Positions 47,968 through 56,665 of a stretch of DNA of 64,000 nucleotides are shown one piece after another. The notes under the pieces are model-generated. The model made no database searches. It saw only the letters and a list, made by a program, of their open reading frames with translations, and had not been told where the DNA came from. The position numbers were made by a program, and so were the translations under genes. Source of the stretch: Pseudomonas sp. CAN1 (GTDB lineage Bacteria > Pseudomonadota > Gammaproteobacteria > Pseudomonadales > Pseudomonadaceae); assembly GCF_030462585.1 (NCBI RefSeq), contig NZ_JASMRU010000007.1:175252-239251 (forward strand), in the 5' to 3' direction. Each line of letters opens with the position of its first letter. Position 1 is the first letter of the stretch.

Positions 47968-48040
47968 CCGCCCCCTGCCGTTCCCCGGCAAACGCATGCC
48001 ACGCCCACGCCCCGCGGTGAATTCGCCAGGCGCAGAAACG

Positions 48041-48067
48041 CCAATCGCGGACATCGTCCGCGATTGG
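48041..48067. repeat. Perfect 12-bp inverted repeat
   Basis: CCAATCGCGGAC, three bases, then its exact complement. The core (CGCGGAC/GTCCGCG) resembles a shortened REP stem. It lies downstream of the cheR terminator on the minus strand. Confidence 0.6.
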
Positions 48068-48097
48068 CTGAATACACCTCGAATACAACTGCAAGAA

Positions 48098-48117
48098 CCC
48101 CGCCCGAACCGGCGGGG
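48098..48117 (-). terminator. Hairpin terminator after cheR
   Basis: On the minus strand CCCCGCC-ggttcg-GGCGGGG is followed by TTCTTGCAGTTGTATT, 10 bases past the cheR stop. The T-tract is interrupted. Confidence 0.65.
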
Positions 48118-48127
48118 CATCAGCCAA

Positions 48128-48949
48128 TTACTTGGCCTTGTAGATGATCCCCGGGCTGCACTGGACCATCTGGTAGTGATCCGGCAACGCGTTGAGCGCC
48201 TCGGAGGCGCCGAGGAACAGGTAGCCGCCCGGCTTGAGCGTGGCATGGATGCGCAGGAGGATGTCGCGCTTCACCTCGGCGGAGAAGTAGATCAGCACGT
48301 TGCGGCAGAACACCATGTCGAACTTGCCGAGGGTGGCGTAGCTGTCCAGCAGGTTCAGCGCGCGGAACTCCACGCGGCTCTTGATCGGCGGTTTCACCGT
48401 CCAGCGGCCCGGCGTCTTCTGGTCGAAGTAGCGCGCCAGGCGTTCCTGGGACAGACCGCGGCCGATGGCCAGGCTGTCGTACTCGCCGGCCTTGCAGGCG
48501 GTGAGCATCGAACCGGAAAGATCGGTGGCGACGATCTGCACACCGGCCTTCAGCTGGCCGAGGTTGGTACGCTCGAATTCGTCGATCGACATCGACAGCG
48601 AGTAAGGCTCCTGCCCCGACGAGCACGCCGCCGACCAGATGCGCAGGCGCTGGCCCGGCGATGCCTTGATCATCTCCGGCAGCACGCGGCTCTTCAGCAC
48701 CTCGAAGGGATAGGTATCGCGAAACCAGAGGGTCTCGTTGGTGGTCATCGCGTCGACCACCTGCTCGCGCAGCTGGCTGCGCATCTGGATCTTCTGGACC
48801 AGCTCGCCCAGGGACTTGATGCCCTGCTGCTCCATCAACTTGTTCAAGCGACTGGCGACCAGATACTGCTTGTTGGCGCCCAGCAGGATGCCGCAGGTCT
48901 TCTCCAGGAAATCCCGGAACAGCTCGAATTCAGAATTGGTGGATGTCAC
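48128..48949 (-). CDS. cheR: Chemotaxis protein methyltransferase CheR
   Basis: CheR (273 aa) methylates glutamates on chemoreceptors using SAM. An N-terminal helical domain is followed by the SAM fold with RIWSAACSSGQEPYSLSM, VATDLSGSML and FDMVFCRNVLIYF. The frame is open well upstream. I choose the GTG at 48949 because AGAGG lies seven bases before it and the length then equals P. aeruginosa CheR. It follows cheV by about 130 bases. Confidence 0.95.
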   Translation of the reverse strand: MTSTNSEFELFRDFLEKTCGILLGANKQYLVASRLNKLMEQQGIKSLGELVQKIQMRSQLREQVVDAMTTNETLWFRDTYPFEVLKSRVLPEMIKASPGQRLRIWSAACSSGQEPYSLSMSIDEFERTNLGQLKAGVQIVATDLSGSMLTACKAGEYDSLAIGRGLSQERLARYFDQKTPGRWTVKPPIKSRVEFRALNLLDSYATLGKFDMVFCRNVLIYFSAEVKRDILLRIHATLKPGGYLFLGASEALNALPDHYQMVQCSPGIIYKAK

Positions 48950-49080
48950 AGATACGCCTCTTTGCTCGTGGCCGGTTGCCGCCCGCGGACGGCAACTGCC
49001 TGACCGGTGTCCAGAAAAACCATAGCGCAAAGCCATGGCGATGGGCGGCACCGGCGCCGCCCTTTATTGCCGGTGGCTCG

Positions 49081-50019
49081 TCAGGCCAGCGCGCCGTCCA
49101 CCGCCTTGATCCGCTCGGAAACCCGCGCGGCCAGGTCGTCGGGACGGAACTTGGCGAGGAAGTCGTCAGCGCCGACCTTCTTCACCATCGCCTGGTTGAA
49201 CACCCCGGACAGCGAAGTATGCAGGAGAATGTGCAGATCCTGCATGCGCGGGTCGTGACGGATTTCCGCCGTGAGCGTGTAGCCATCCATTTCCGGCATC
49301 TCGATATCCGAGATCACCATCAGCAGATCGCGCCCCGGATGACCGCCCGCCTCCACCATCTGGTGCAGGTAATCCAGCGCCTGGCGACCGTCGTTGAGCG
49401 CCAGGACCTCGACGCCGACGGTTTCCAGGCAGCGCACCAGCTGCTTGCGCGCCACCGAGGAATCGTCCACCACCAGCACGCGCTTGCTGACCGCGCGGGC
49501 CTGAGTGTCGGCATCCAGGACGCCTTCGGAGATGTCCTCCGAGGTCGGCGCCACTTCGGCGAGGATCTTCTCCACGTCGATGATTTCCACCAGCTGGTTA
49601 TCGACCCGCGTCACTGCCGTCAGGTAGTGGTCGCGGCCGGTGCCCTTGGGTGGCGGATGGATCGACTCCCAGTTCATGTTGACGATGCGCTCCACCGAGT
49701 GCACCAGGAAGCCCTGCACCTTGGTGTTGTACTCGGTGATGATCACGAAACTGTTGGCGATGTCGCGCAGGGCATGACGCCCCGTGGCCAGCGCCAGATC
49801 GAGGATCGGGATGGTGCCGCCGCGGATGTTCGCCACCCCGCGTACTACCTGGCTGGACTTGGGCATCACGGTCAGGCGGGGGCATTGCAGCACCTCCTTC
49901 ACCTTGAACACGTTGATCCCGTACAGCTGGCTGCCGTTCAAGCGGAACAGCAGCAATTCGAGACGATTCTGGCCAACCAGCTGCGTACGCTGGTTGACCG
50001 AATCCATGACTCCGGCCAT
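49081..50019 (-). CDS. cheV: Chemotaxis coupling protein CheV
   Basis: CheV (312 aa) combines a CheW-like coupling domain (about 10-165; GINVFKVKEVLQCP, VRGVANIRGGTIPILDL) with a receiver domain (about 180-305; VLVVDDSSVARKQL, phospho-acceptor Asp in VISDIEMPEMDG). It links receptors to CheA and can be phosphorylated. The ATG at 50019 has AGGAGG upstream; the open frame extends further but without a ribosome site. It is divergent from flgA, with only 68 bases between the start codons. Confidence 0.95.
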   Translation of the reverse strand: MAGVMDSVNQRTQLVGQNRLELLLFRLNGSQLYGINVFKVKEVLQCPRLTVMPKSSQVVRGVANIRGGTIPILDLALATGRHALRDIANSFVIITEYNTKVQGFLVHSVERIVNMNWESIHPPPKGTGRDHYLTAVTRVDNQLVEIIDVEKILAEVAPTSEDISEGVLDADTQARAVSKRVLVVDDSSVARKQLVRCLETVGVEVLALNDGRQALDYLHQMVEAGGHPGRDLLMVISDIEMPEMDGYTLTAEIRHDPRMQDLHILLHTSLSGVFNQAMVKKVGADDFLAKFRPDDLAARVSERIKAVDGALA

Positions 50020-50060
50020 TGAGCCTCCTGTGCACGCAACGCCGCCTGTTCTCATGGAGG

Positions 50061-50076
50061 CGGCACGACCATTGCT
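50061..50076 (+). promoter_or_regulatory. Sigma-54 promoter candidate of flgA
   Basis: CGGCAC-GACCA-TTGCT has GG and GC ten bases apart; only the first base of TGGCAC differs. The predicted start (12 bases past the -12 C) falls at about 50087, next to the flgA ATG. Confidence 0.65.
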
Positions 50077-50087
50077 TAACCCGTTGC

Positions 50088-50846
50088 ATGAAGCAGCCAA
50101 CGACATTTTTCCGACGATTCCGAAAAGCCCCCGCCCTGCTGGCGGCGCTGTTCGGCATCACCGGTGCGCTGAACCTCGGCCCCGCAAGGGCCGACGACTT
50201 CACCGCGCCTGAAATCCTTATCGGCTCCACCCAGGGCTTTCTTGAGTTCAAGGTGGAAGATTATCTGCAGACTTCGGGCATAGACGCGCGCTACGAGATA
50301 GAAGTCGCACGCATCGACCCCCGACTGCGCCTGGCGGCGTGCGACAAGGACCTGACGCAGAACCTGGAAAACACCGCGACGCCCGTTGGTCGGGTGACCG
50401 TGCAGGTGCGCTGCGACGGCAGTTCGCCGTGGACGGTGTACATCCCGGCGACGGTGAAGCTGTTCCGCCAGGTGGTCGTCACCACCCTGCCGCTGCAGCG
50501 CAGCCATGTCCTGGAGCCCGGCGACGTCAGCGTCGTCGAACGCGACATCGGCCCGCTGACCCAGGGTTTCCTGACCGACCCGCAGCAGGTTGTCGGCATG
50601 AAGCTCAAGCGCTCCACCGTCAACGACCAGGTGCTGGCGCCGGTCTTCCTGGAGCAGGCGGCCGCCGTGCGCAAGGGCGACCAGGTGGTGATCCGCGCCA
50701 AGACCAGCGCGATCAATGTCTTCATGCCCGGCGAGGCGCTCTCCGATGGCGTGCCCGGCGAGCAGATCCGCGTGCGCAACCTGCGCTCGCAGCGCATAGT
50801 CAAGGCTCGGGTGGTCGAGCCGGGAACGGTGGAGGTGAGCCTCTAG
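50088..50846 (+). CDS. flgA: P-ring assembly chaperone FlgA
   Basis: FlgA (252 aa) is the periplasmic chaperone for P-ring (FlgI) assembly. The N-terminal signal peptide contains APALLAALFGITGAL and ends near ARA-DDF. The SAF-like domain follows, with HVLEPGDVSVVERDIG and VRKGDQVVIRAKTSAINV. The frame upstream is closed by a TAA at 50076, so the ATG at 50088 is the only plausible start. It has no ribosome site and coincides with the predicted sigma-54 transcription start, so the mRNA may be leaderless. Confidence 0.94.
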   Translation: MKQPTTFFRRFRKAPALLAALFGITGALNLGPARADDFTAPEILIGSTQGFLEFKVEDYLQTSGIDARYEIEVARIDPRLRLAACDKDLTQNLENTATPVGRVTVQVRCDGSSPWTVYIPATVKLFRQVVVTTLPLQRSHVLEPGDVSVVERDIGPLTQGFLTDPQQVVGMKLKRSTVNDQVLAPVFLEQAAAVRKGDQVVIRAKTSAINVFMPGEALSDGVPGEQIRVRNLRSQRIVKARVVEPGTVEVSL

Positions 50847-50923
50847 CTCTCGGTCGGCCGGCATTTCTGGCATGATGGGCGCAGCCCTCGTCAAAATGTG
50901 TACGGGCGCACGAAAATTCGGCC

Positions 50924-50950
50924 TAAAGTTTCCTGCAGGACGGCCGAAAA
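50924..50950 (+). promoter_or_regulatory. Sigma-28 (FliA) promoter of flgMN
   Basis: TAAA, exactly 15 bases, then GCCGAAAA (consensus GCCGATAA), about 38 bases before the flgM ATG. Confidence 0.82.
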
Positions 50951-50987
50951 GCTTGGCAAGCGTCCAATACCTCCAGAGGTTTCCACC

Positions 50988-51302
50988 ATGGTCATCGACT
51001 TCAACCGGCTGAACCCGGCCTCTACGACAGCCAGCACTGGCCGTAGCGGTACCGTCCAGAGCGGTCGCAGCGAAGCAACCACCGAGAAGTCCTCCGCCAG
51101 CGCCCCGGCCAAGAGCGGCGAATCGGTGCAGCTCAGCGACACCGCACAACAGTTGCAGAAAGTAAGCGATCAACTGAAGGACCAACCCGTGGTCGACAAC
51201 GACAAAGTGGCTCGCATCAAGGCGGCCATCGCTGACGGCAGCTACCAGGTCGACAGCCAGAAAGTCGCCAGCAAGCTGCTCGATTTCGAATCCCAGCGCT
51301 GA
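50988..51302 (+). CDS. flgM: Anti-sigma-28 factor FlgM
   Basis: FlgM (104 aa) binds and inhibits FliA until it is exported through the completed hook. The N-terminus [16 protein letters not shown] is typical of Pseudomonas FlgM. The C-terminal FliA-binding helices contain [15 protein letters not shown] and [25 protein letters not shown]. The longer frame starts 30 codons earlier, but the ATG at 50988 has AGAGG and lies just after the sigma-28 site. Its own sigma-28 promoter implies autoregulation of FliA activity. Confidence 0.95.
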   Translation: MVIDFNRLNPASTTASTGRSGTVQSGRSEATTEKSSASAPAKSGESVQLSDTAQQLQKVSDQLKDQPVVDNDKVARIKAAIADGSYQVDSQKVASKLLDFESQR

Positions 51303-51344
51303 GTTCGCCTCGCGCTGGTCAACCGCTAGAACGCCGAGCCCAAG

Positions 51345-51806
51345 ATGTCCGATGCCCTGCTCAACCTGATCAACGGCGACATCGAAGCTGCCAGCACCCT
51401 GCTGCAGCTGATCGATGACGAGTACCAGGCGCTGCAATCGCGCGACCTGGACGCGCTGCAGAAGCTGCTCGACAGCAAGCTGCCGCTGTTGCAACAGCTG
51501 GAGCAGAACGGCCGCATCCGTACCCAGGCACTGCAGCAGGCCGGCCTTTCCGCCGATCGCGCGGGCCTCGCGCAGATCGCCCAGGCCACCGGCAACGCCG
51601 AGCTGTCGGCGCGCGCCGAAGCGCTCACCGCCCTGCTCGCCCGCTGCCAGGATGCCAACCAGCGCAACGGCCGCATCATCCGCTCCGGCCAGGCCAGTAC
51701 CGAGCGTACGCTCGACATCCTCCGTGGCCAGGACACCCCGCGACTCTACGACCGCTACGGCGGCTCGACCCAGGGCACCCGCCAGCGTCCGCTCAGCCAG
51801 GCCTGA
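51345..51806 (+). CDS. flgN: Flagellar export chaperone FlgN
   Basis: FlgN (153 aa) is a helical chaperone for the hook-filament junction proteins FlgK and FlgL. The N-terminal helices show LLQLIDDEYQALQSRDLDAL and the C-terminal helix DANQRNGRIIRSGQASTERTLDILRG, both typical of the family. It lies 42 bases after flgM, which puts it in the same sigma-28 transcript. Confidence 0.93.
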   Translation: MSDALLNLINGDIEAASTLLQLIDDEYQALQSRDLDALQKLLDSKLPLLQQLEQNGRIRTQALQQAGLSADRAGLAQIAQATGNAELSARAEALTALLARCQDANQRNGRIIRSGQASTERTLDILRGQDTPRLYDRYGGSTQGTRQRPLSQA

Positions 51807-51911
51807 TCGCTCGTCGGAGCGCTAGCCTGACGGCCCGCCTTTGGGCAAAATGCCAGTATCGGCCTTGCCCCGTGCCCCACTCATAACAAACACAATGGAG
51901 ATCCGCGGACC

Positions 51912-52661
51912 GTGTCCAATCTGTTCGTCGAGGAAAACGGCCCTCAACCACCGAAGACCCTGAAGGCTCCGGTGGAGATCCATGCCAGCCTGCGCACGCT
52001 GATGGATAGCCACGATCCCCTGCTGATCACCTTCGAAGGCCGCAGCCAGCGCTTCCAGAGCTTCGTCGTCGAGGTCAATCGCGAGCGCAACATCGTCGCC
52101 CTCGACGAACTCATCCCCAACGACGGCGAACGCTTCCTCCAGGCCGGCGAGGACTTCCGCATCGAAGGCTTCCACGAAGGCGTGCGCATCGCCTGGGAAT
52201 GCAAGCAGAGCGCGTTCTTCTCTGAGATCGATGGCGCCCGCTGCTATTGGCTGCCGATACCCGCCGAGATGCTCTACCACCAGCGCCGCAACGCCTTCCG
52301 CGCGCCGGTCGGCCAGGGCCAGCCGGTGCCAGTGGAAATCTCCGGCAGCAAGCTGAAGAACCCGCTCAAGGGCAACCTCATCGACATCTCCGCCACCGGC
52401 TGCAAGGTACGCCTGGAAGGCAACGTCGCCGACCGTCTGCAACCGGGCCAGATCTACGAACAGCTCACCGCGCGCCTGCCGTTTGGCGCGATCACCGTGG
52501 AAGTCGAACTGCGCCACGTGAGCTTCGAGGAAAAGGTCGGCTACAGCTTTGCCGGCGTACGTTTCCATCAGATGAGCGGGCTGGTGCAGCGCAACGTCGA
52601 GCGCTTCGTCTACCAGCTGCAACGCGAAGCCCGGCGCTTCGACAAGGACGAGCTCTTCTAG
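51912..52661 (+). CDS. YcgR-type PilZ flagellar brake protein
   Basis: This 249-residue protein has an N-terminal YcgR domain (about 20-120) and a C-terminal PilZ domain (about 125-240). The c-di-GMP-binding residues are visible: RRNAFR (R-x3-R) and DISATGCKV (DxSxxG). Such proteins bind c-di-GMP and act on the motor to slow swimming (FlgZ/YcgR in Pseudomonas). It starts with GTG at 51912 behind GGAG. It follows flgN by about 105 bases and is ended by a strong hairpin. Confidence 0.92.
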   Translation: MSNLFVEENGPQPPKTLKAPVEIHASLRTLMDSHDPLLITFEGRSQRFQSFVVEVNRERNIVALDELIPNDGERFLQAGEDFRIEGFHEGVRIAWECKQSAFFSEIDGARCYWLPIPAEMLYHQRRNAFRAPVGQGQPVPVEISGSKLKNPLKGNLIDISATGCKVRLEGNVADRLQPGQIYEQLTARLPFGAITVEVELRHVSFEEKVGYSFAGVRFHQMSGLVQRNVERFVYQLQREARRFDKDELF

Positions 52662-52671
52662 AGCCTCCTCA

Positions 52672-52695
52672 GGGGCGGCAAGTCCTTGCCGCCCC
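52672..52695. terminator. Bidirectional hairpin between convergent genes
   Basis: GGGGCGGCAA-gtcc-TTGCCGCCCC is a perfect 10-bp stem between the PilZ gene (plus) and the MFS gene (minus). There is no long T-run on either side. Confidence 0.65.
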
Positions 52696-52723
52696 GCTCT
52701 CCCCAGACTCCGCCTCAGCGGCC

Positions 52724-54073
52724 TCAGGCAGGCCGGCTTTCCTCTTCCTCGGTTTCGGCTGCGGTTTCCGCCTCGGGTACCGGCGCGCTGGCGTCATTGC
52801 CCTTCATCTGCTCTTCCACGGCAGCTTCATCGACGCGCGGGTCGAGCGCGGCGGACAGCGGCGAAGACGCCAGGCTGTCCGGCGTTGCCACGTGCTTGAC
52901 TGGCGCCTCGTCGACCCGGTGCACACCGCTGACCTTCTCCGGCTGCACGCGCCAGATGAGAATCAACGAGCAGGCGCAGACGAAGGCGTAGAGCATGTTG
53001 GCGCCGAACAGCTTCATCAGCGCGCCAGCGGCCAGCGGGCCGATACAGGCGCCGACGCCGAAGGTCACCAGCAGCATCGCGGTCAGCGACACGCGGCGCT
53101 CACCCTCGACGTGGTCGTTGGAGAAGGCCACTGCCAGCGGGTACAGGGTGAACTGCACCAGGCAGACGATGAAGCCCATCGGCAGCAGCCACGCCAGGGA
53201 GATTGGCGGCACCGGCAGCAACGGCAGCGCCGCCAGCGGCAAGGCCACGATCAGCAACAGGATGGCCGCGTTGCGGATCAGCACCGCGCGGTCGATGCGG
53301 TCCGACAGCCAGCCCAGCGGCCACTGCACCAGCAGCCCGGCAAAGATGCAGCCACCCATGAACAGACCGATTTCCTCGGTACTCAAGCCCTGGCGCACTG
53401 CATACAGCGGCGCCAGGCCGTAGAACGAACCGACTACCAGCCCGGACACCAGCACAGTAGTCAGCGACTGCGGCACGCGCTGGATGAAGAAGCGCGGCTC
53501 CAGCGGCGCCGGGCGTAGCGGCGCGGGGTGAACCTTGTGGGTGATCGCCACCGGGATCAGCGACAGGGCGAAGCACAGCGCGATCAGCATCGGCAGTTCC
53601 GGGCCCAGCCCCGGATGCACCACCAGCACCAGTTGGCCGAGCACCAGCCCCAGATACGAGGCCACCATGTAGCCGGCAAACACCGCCCCGCGCTGGCGCG
53701 CCTCGGCCTGCTCGTTGAGCCAGCTTTCGATGACCATGTACTGGCACATCATCCCCAGGCCGATGGCCACCCGTAGCACCAGCCAGAAGCCCAGCCAGGG
53801 CAGCAGGCCGATGCCCAGCACAGCGGCGGTCACCAACCCGCCACAGGCAACGTAGGCGCGGATATGGCCGACGCGGGCGATCAGCCGGTGGCCGATCTTG
53901 CCGCCCAGCACCAGGCCGAGGTAGTAGGCCGCCATCATGGCGCCGATCCACAGGCCATCGACCTTTTCCGCGCCCAGGCGCAGGGCGAGGTAGGTACTGA
54001 GCAGACCGGAACCGGTGAGGAGCATGACGGCGGCGAAGTACAGAGCACGAAACGCGGTGACGATCCGAAGCAT
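52724..54073 (-). CDS. MFS transporter with acidic C-terminal tail
   Basis: This is a 449-residue major facilitator with about twelve hydrophobic segments, from FRALYFAAVMLLTGSGLL to MLYAFVCACSLILIW. A cytoplasmic-loop motif GWLSDRIDRAV follows segment 8, as in YcaD-type carriers. The last 75 residues are an acidic, Ala/Glu-rich tail (ETAAETEEEES) without a known function. The substrate is unknown. The ATG at 54073 has AGGAGG upstream. The 257-base gap to the next gene shows nothing I can name. Confidence 0.85.
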   Translation of the reverse strand: MLRIVTAFRALYFAAVMLLTGSGLLSTYLALRLGAEKVDGLWIGAMMAAYYLGLVLGGKIGHRLIARVGHIRAYVACGGLVTAAVLGIGLLPWLGFWLVLRVAIGLGMMCQYMVIESWLNEQAEARQRGAVFAGYMVASYLGLVLGQLVLVVHPGLGPELPMLIALCFALSLIPVAITHKVHPAPLRPAPLEPRFFIQRVPQSLTTVLVSGLVVGSFYGLAPLYAVRQGLSTEEIGLFMGGCIFAGLLVQWPLGWLSDRIDRAVLIRNAAILLLIVALPLAALPLLPVPPISLAWLLPMGFIVCLVQFTLYPLAVAFSNDHVEGERRVSLTAMLLVTFGVGACIGPLAAGALMKLFGANMLYAFVCACSLILIWRVQPEKVSGVHRVDEAPVKHVATPDSLASSPLSAALDPRVDEAAVEEQMKGNDASAPVPEAETAAETEEEESRPA

Positions 54074-54330
54074 TGGACCTCCTGGTCCAGACAACCCCGG
54101 CACAACGTCCGGGCAGCGGAAAGCGGGACTTGCGCTGACACATTAGAGGCTGCCAATCGGCGCGTCGAGAGGGCTGCCGGGCCCGGAATAGCCGGTGTCG
54201 CGCGCAGTCATGCGCGGCGTTTCGAAGGATGTCGACCCAATGAACGAGGATGGCTTGAAGATCGCCAGGAGATGGCTGCCGATCACAGCTGCGACGGGTT
54301 TCCGCGCAACTGTGTCAGCACGCCCGCGAA

Positions 54331-55671
54331 TCAGGCCTGGGCGGCCAGGACGCGGCGCTCCCACGGGGTGATCTCGTCGAAGAAGCTGGTCAGCTCCATT
54401 GACTTGGTCGCGCAGTAGCCGTCGATGAACTCGTTGCCGAATACCTCGCGGGCCAGCTCGCTGCGCTGCAGGCGCTGCAGCGCGTCGTACATGGTGCAGG
54501 GCAGCAGCAGTTCCGGCGGTACTTCGAACTCACCCTGGATGTGTGCGGTGGGTTCCAGCTCACGCTCGATGCCGTGCAGGCCTGCCGCCAGGCTGGCGGC
54601 GATGGCCAGGTAGGGGTTGGCGTCGGCGCCCGGCAGGCGGTTCTCCACGCGACGAGCCACCGGCGCGCTGGCCGGGATGCGCAGGCCGGCGGCGCGGTTG
54701 TCGTGGGACCAACAGGCGTTGTTCGGCGAGGCGTAGGGATGGCACAGGCGCTGGAAGGAGTTCACGTTCGGCGCGAACAGCAGGGTGAAGTCCGACAGGC
54801 AGGCCTGCAGGCCGCCGATGAAGTGACGGAATGCCGGCGTAGCCTCGCCCTGGGCGTCGCTGAAGATGTTGCGGCCTTCGCCATCGACGATGCTCTGGTG
54901 GATGTGCATCGAGCTGCCCGGCGTCTGCGCCAGCGGCTTGGCCATGCACACCACGATCAGCCCGTGCTTGAGCGCCACTTCCTTGAGCAGGTGCTTGAAC
55001 AGGAAGGTCTGGTCGGCCAGCAGCACCGGGTCGCCATGCAGGAAGTTGATCTCGAACTGGGTGGTGCCCATCTCGTGCATGAAGGTGTCGCGCTCCAGGC
55101 CGACCGCTTCCATACAGCGGTAGACGTCCTGGAAGAACGGCCGCAGGCCGTTGTTGGAGGACACGCTGAAGGCCGAGTGGCCGATCTCGCGGCGACCGTC
55201 GAGGCCGACCGGGGCCTGGAAGGCTTCGTTGGCGTCGGGGTTGGGCGCGAACACGAAGAACTCCAGCTCGGTCGCCACCACCGGGCTCCAGCCGCGTTCG
55301 GCGTAGCGTGCGACCACCTGCTTGAGCAGGCCGCGGGTGGACAGGCCGGAGGGCTTGCCGTCCAGCTCCACCGCGTCGCAGATGGCGAAGGCGCGTGGTT
55401 CGTCGCTCCAGGGCAGGCGGTGGATCTGGGTCGGCTCGGCGATCAGGGCGAGGTCGCCGTCGTCGCTGCCGTAGAACTTCGCGGCCGGGTAGCCGCCCAT
55501 GATGCATTGCAGGAGGACGCCGCGCGCCAGTTGCAGCCGGCGCCCGGTGAGGAAGCCCTCGCCAGTCATCACCTTGCCACGCGGCACCCCGTTGAGGTCG
55601 GGGGTGACGCACTCGATCTCTTCCACTCCAGCCAGGCGTTCGGCGAGCGGGCTACCTAGATCGCTACTCAT
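54331..55671 (-). CDS. Glutamine-synthetase-like gamma-glutamylpolyamine synthetase family
   Basis: This 446-residue enzyme is of the GlnA fold in its PuuA/Pau-type branch. Metal-binding and ATP-binding segments are visible (VATELEFFVF, HEMGTTQFEINF, GSSMHIHQS, VENRLPGADANPYLA). Members ligate glutamate to polyamines or related amines before catabolism, so a role in amine use fits the nearby guanidinobutyrate genes; the substrate is inferred. AAGGA precedes the ATG. It is not biosynthetic glutamine synthetase: the Tyr-adenylylation loop NLYDLP is not seen. Confidence 0.85.
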   Translation of the reverse strand: MSSDLGSPLAERLAGVEEIECVTPDLNGVPRGKVMTGEGFLTGRRLQLARGVLLQCIMGGYPAAKFYGSDDGDLALIAEPTQIHRLPWSDEPRAFAICDAVELDGKPSGLSTRGLLKQVVARYAERGWSPVVATELEFFVFAPNPDANEAFQAPVGLDGRREIGHSAFSVSSNNGLRPFFQDVYRCMEAVGLERDTFMHEMGTTQFEINFLHGDPVLLADQTFLFKHLLKEVALKHGLIVVCMAKPLAQTPGSSMHIHQSIVDGEGRNIFSDAQGEATPAFRHFIGGLQACLSDFTLLFAPNVNSFQRLCHPYASPNNACWSHDNRAAGLRIPASAPVARRVENRLPGADANPYLAIAASLAAGLHGIERELEPTAHIQGEFEVPPELLLPCTMYDALQRLQRSELAREVFGNEFIDGYCATKSMELTSFFDEITPWERRVLAAQA

Positions 55672-55798
55672 GACTTCTTATCCTTGTTCTTCTTGTCCTT
55701 GCGACAGGACGCCGCGCGGATGCGCGAGCGCGTACAAAATACGCACCACGCGTTCGATATTTCAAGCACGGCCGACTGCCGAGCGCGACGGCAAACCC

Positions 55799-55876
55799 TG
55801 TAGGAGCGAGCTTGCTCGCGAACCGCCCGGCGCCAACGCCGCCGGAGAATATGTTCGCGAGCAAGCTCGCTCCTAC
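55799..55876. repeat. Paired REP elements (REPIN), arms facing inward
   Basis: TGTAGGAGCGAGCTTG and following bases (55799-55822) are followed after about 30 bases by the reverse complement (55854-55876). It has the same core as the pair at 47894-47967, with opposite arm order. Confidence 0.9.
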
Positions 55877-55942
55877 GAAAAACCATTCCGCATGGAAATC
55901 GTGGCTTCGGCCGACCGCAGATATCCACAGGACAAACACGAC

Positions 55943-56023
55943 GTAGGATGGCGTGGAGCGCAGCGATACCCATCGATTCCGGACGCGGACAGCATGGGTA
56001 TCGCTGCGCTCCACCCATCCTAC
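55943..56023. repeat. Large 30-base-arm palindrome of a second REP type
   Basis: A left arm beginning GTAGGATGGCGTGGAGCGCA (55943-55973) and its nearly exact complement (55994-56023) are separated by 20 bases; the left arm carries one C in GGATGGCGTGG where the right arm has CCACCCATCC. It is unrelated in sequence to the GTAGGAGCG REPs. With the preceding REPIN it fills the 400-base gap 55672-56071, where no gene is seen. Confidence 0.85.
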
Positions 56024-56071
56024 AAGTGCGTCACCGGAACGTCGGGTGCGCAACGGCGCCGTGTTGGCGGG

Positions 56072-56665
56072 TCAGCTACGCGGCCCGTGATTGCGCTGGA
56101 AGGTCTCCTCGCCCATCGCGGCGATCTGTCCTTCGATCAGCGCATCGAACGGGCGCAGCAGGTCGGCGTGGGATTGCGGTGCATCCAGTGCATCGAGCGC
56201 ACAGACGACCGCTTCGATGGTCGATAAAGCACCCTCGGCCGGCGCCTTGCGCAGGCGGTAGCGCGAGGTCAGACCTTCAGGGAGAACGACCCGCGGCAGC
56301 GCCGCGAGGTTCGGGTTGAGGTGCAGCAGCTTGCGTGCCTTGCGCCAGGTGCCGTCGGGCACCACCAGCAGGCGCGGTCTATCCACAGGCTGCGCAGCCA
56401 GCTCGGCCAGCGCCACGGCGGACTCGCCGGGGAATAGCAGCCAGGCGTCCCAGGCGGCCAGCTCCAGCTCGCTGAAATCCTCGCCCACCAACAGCTCTGC
56501 ATTGGCCAGGCCAAGCGCCGCCAGGCGCGCGGTGTTCAGCGCATGCCCGACCTCGCTCGGGTGCTGCAGCAGAAGCACGCGGGTGCGGTTGTCCAGGCGT
56601 GGAATCAGCGCACACAGGCAGTGGTTCAGCGGGCGCTCGCAGCGCGGGCAGCGGGCGCGGCTCAT
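56072..56665 (-). CDS. DTW-domain protein (tRNA acp3U transferase family)
   Basis: This is a 197-residue DTW-domain protein. Four N-terminal cysteines (CPRC, CLC) likely bind zinc. The signature segment is PDGTWRKARKLL. The family includes TapT, which adds the aminocarboxypropyl group to uridine 47 of tRNA. Its ATG overlaps the gbuR stop by four bases, so it is translationally coupled to a regulator of guanidinobutyrate use, an odd pairing. Confidence 0.88.
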   Translation of the reverse strand: MSRARCPRCERPLNHCLCALIPRLDNRTRVLLLQHPSEVGHALNTARLAALGLANAELLVGEDFSELELAAWDAWLLFPGESAVALAELAAQPVDRPRLLVVPDGTWRKARKLLHLNPNLAALPRVVLPEGLTSRYRLRKAPAEGALSTIEAVVCALDALDAPQSHADLLRPFDALIEGQIAAMGEETFQRNHGPRS

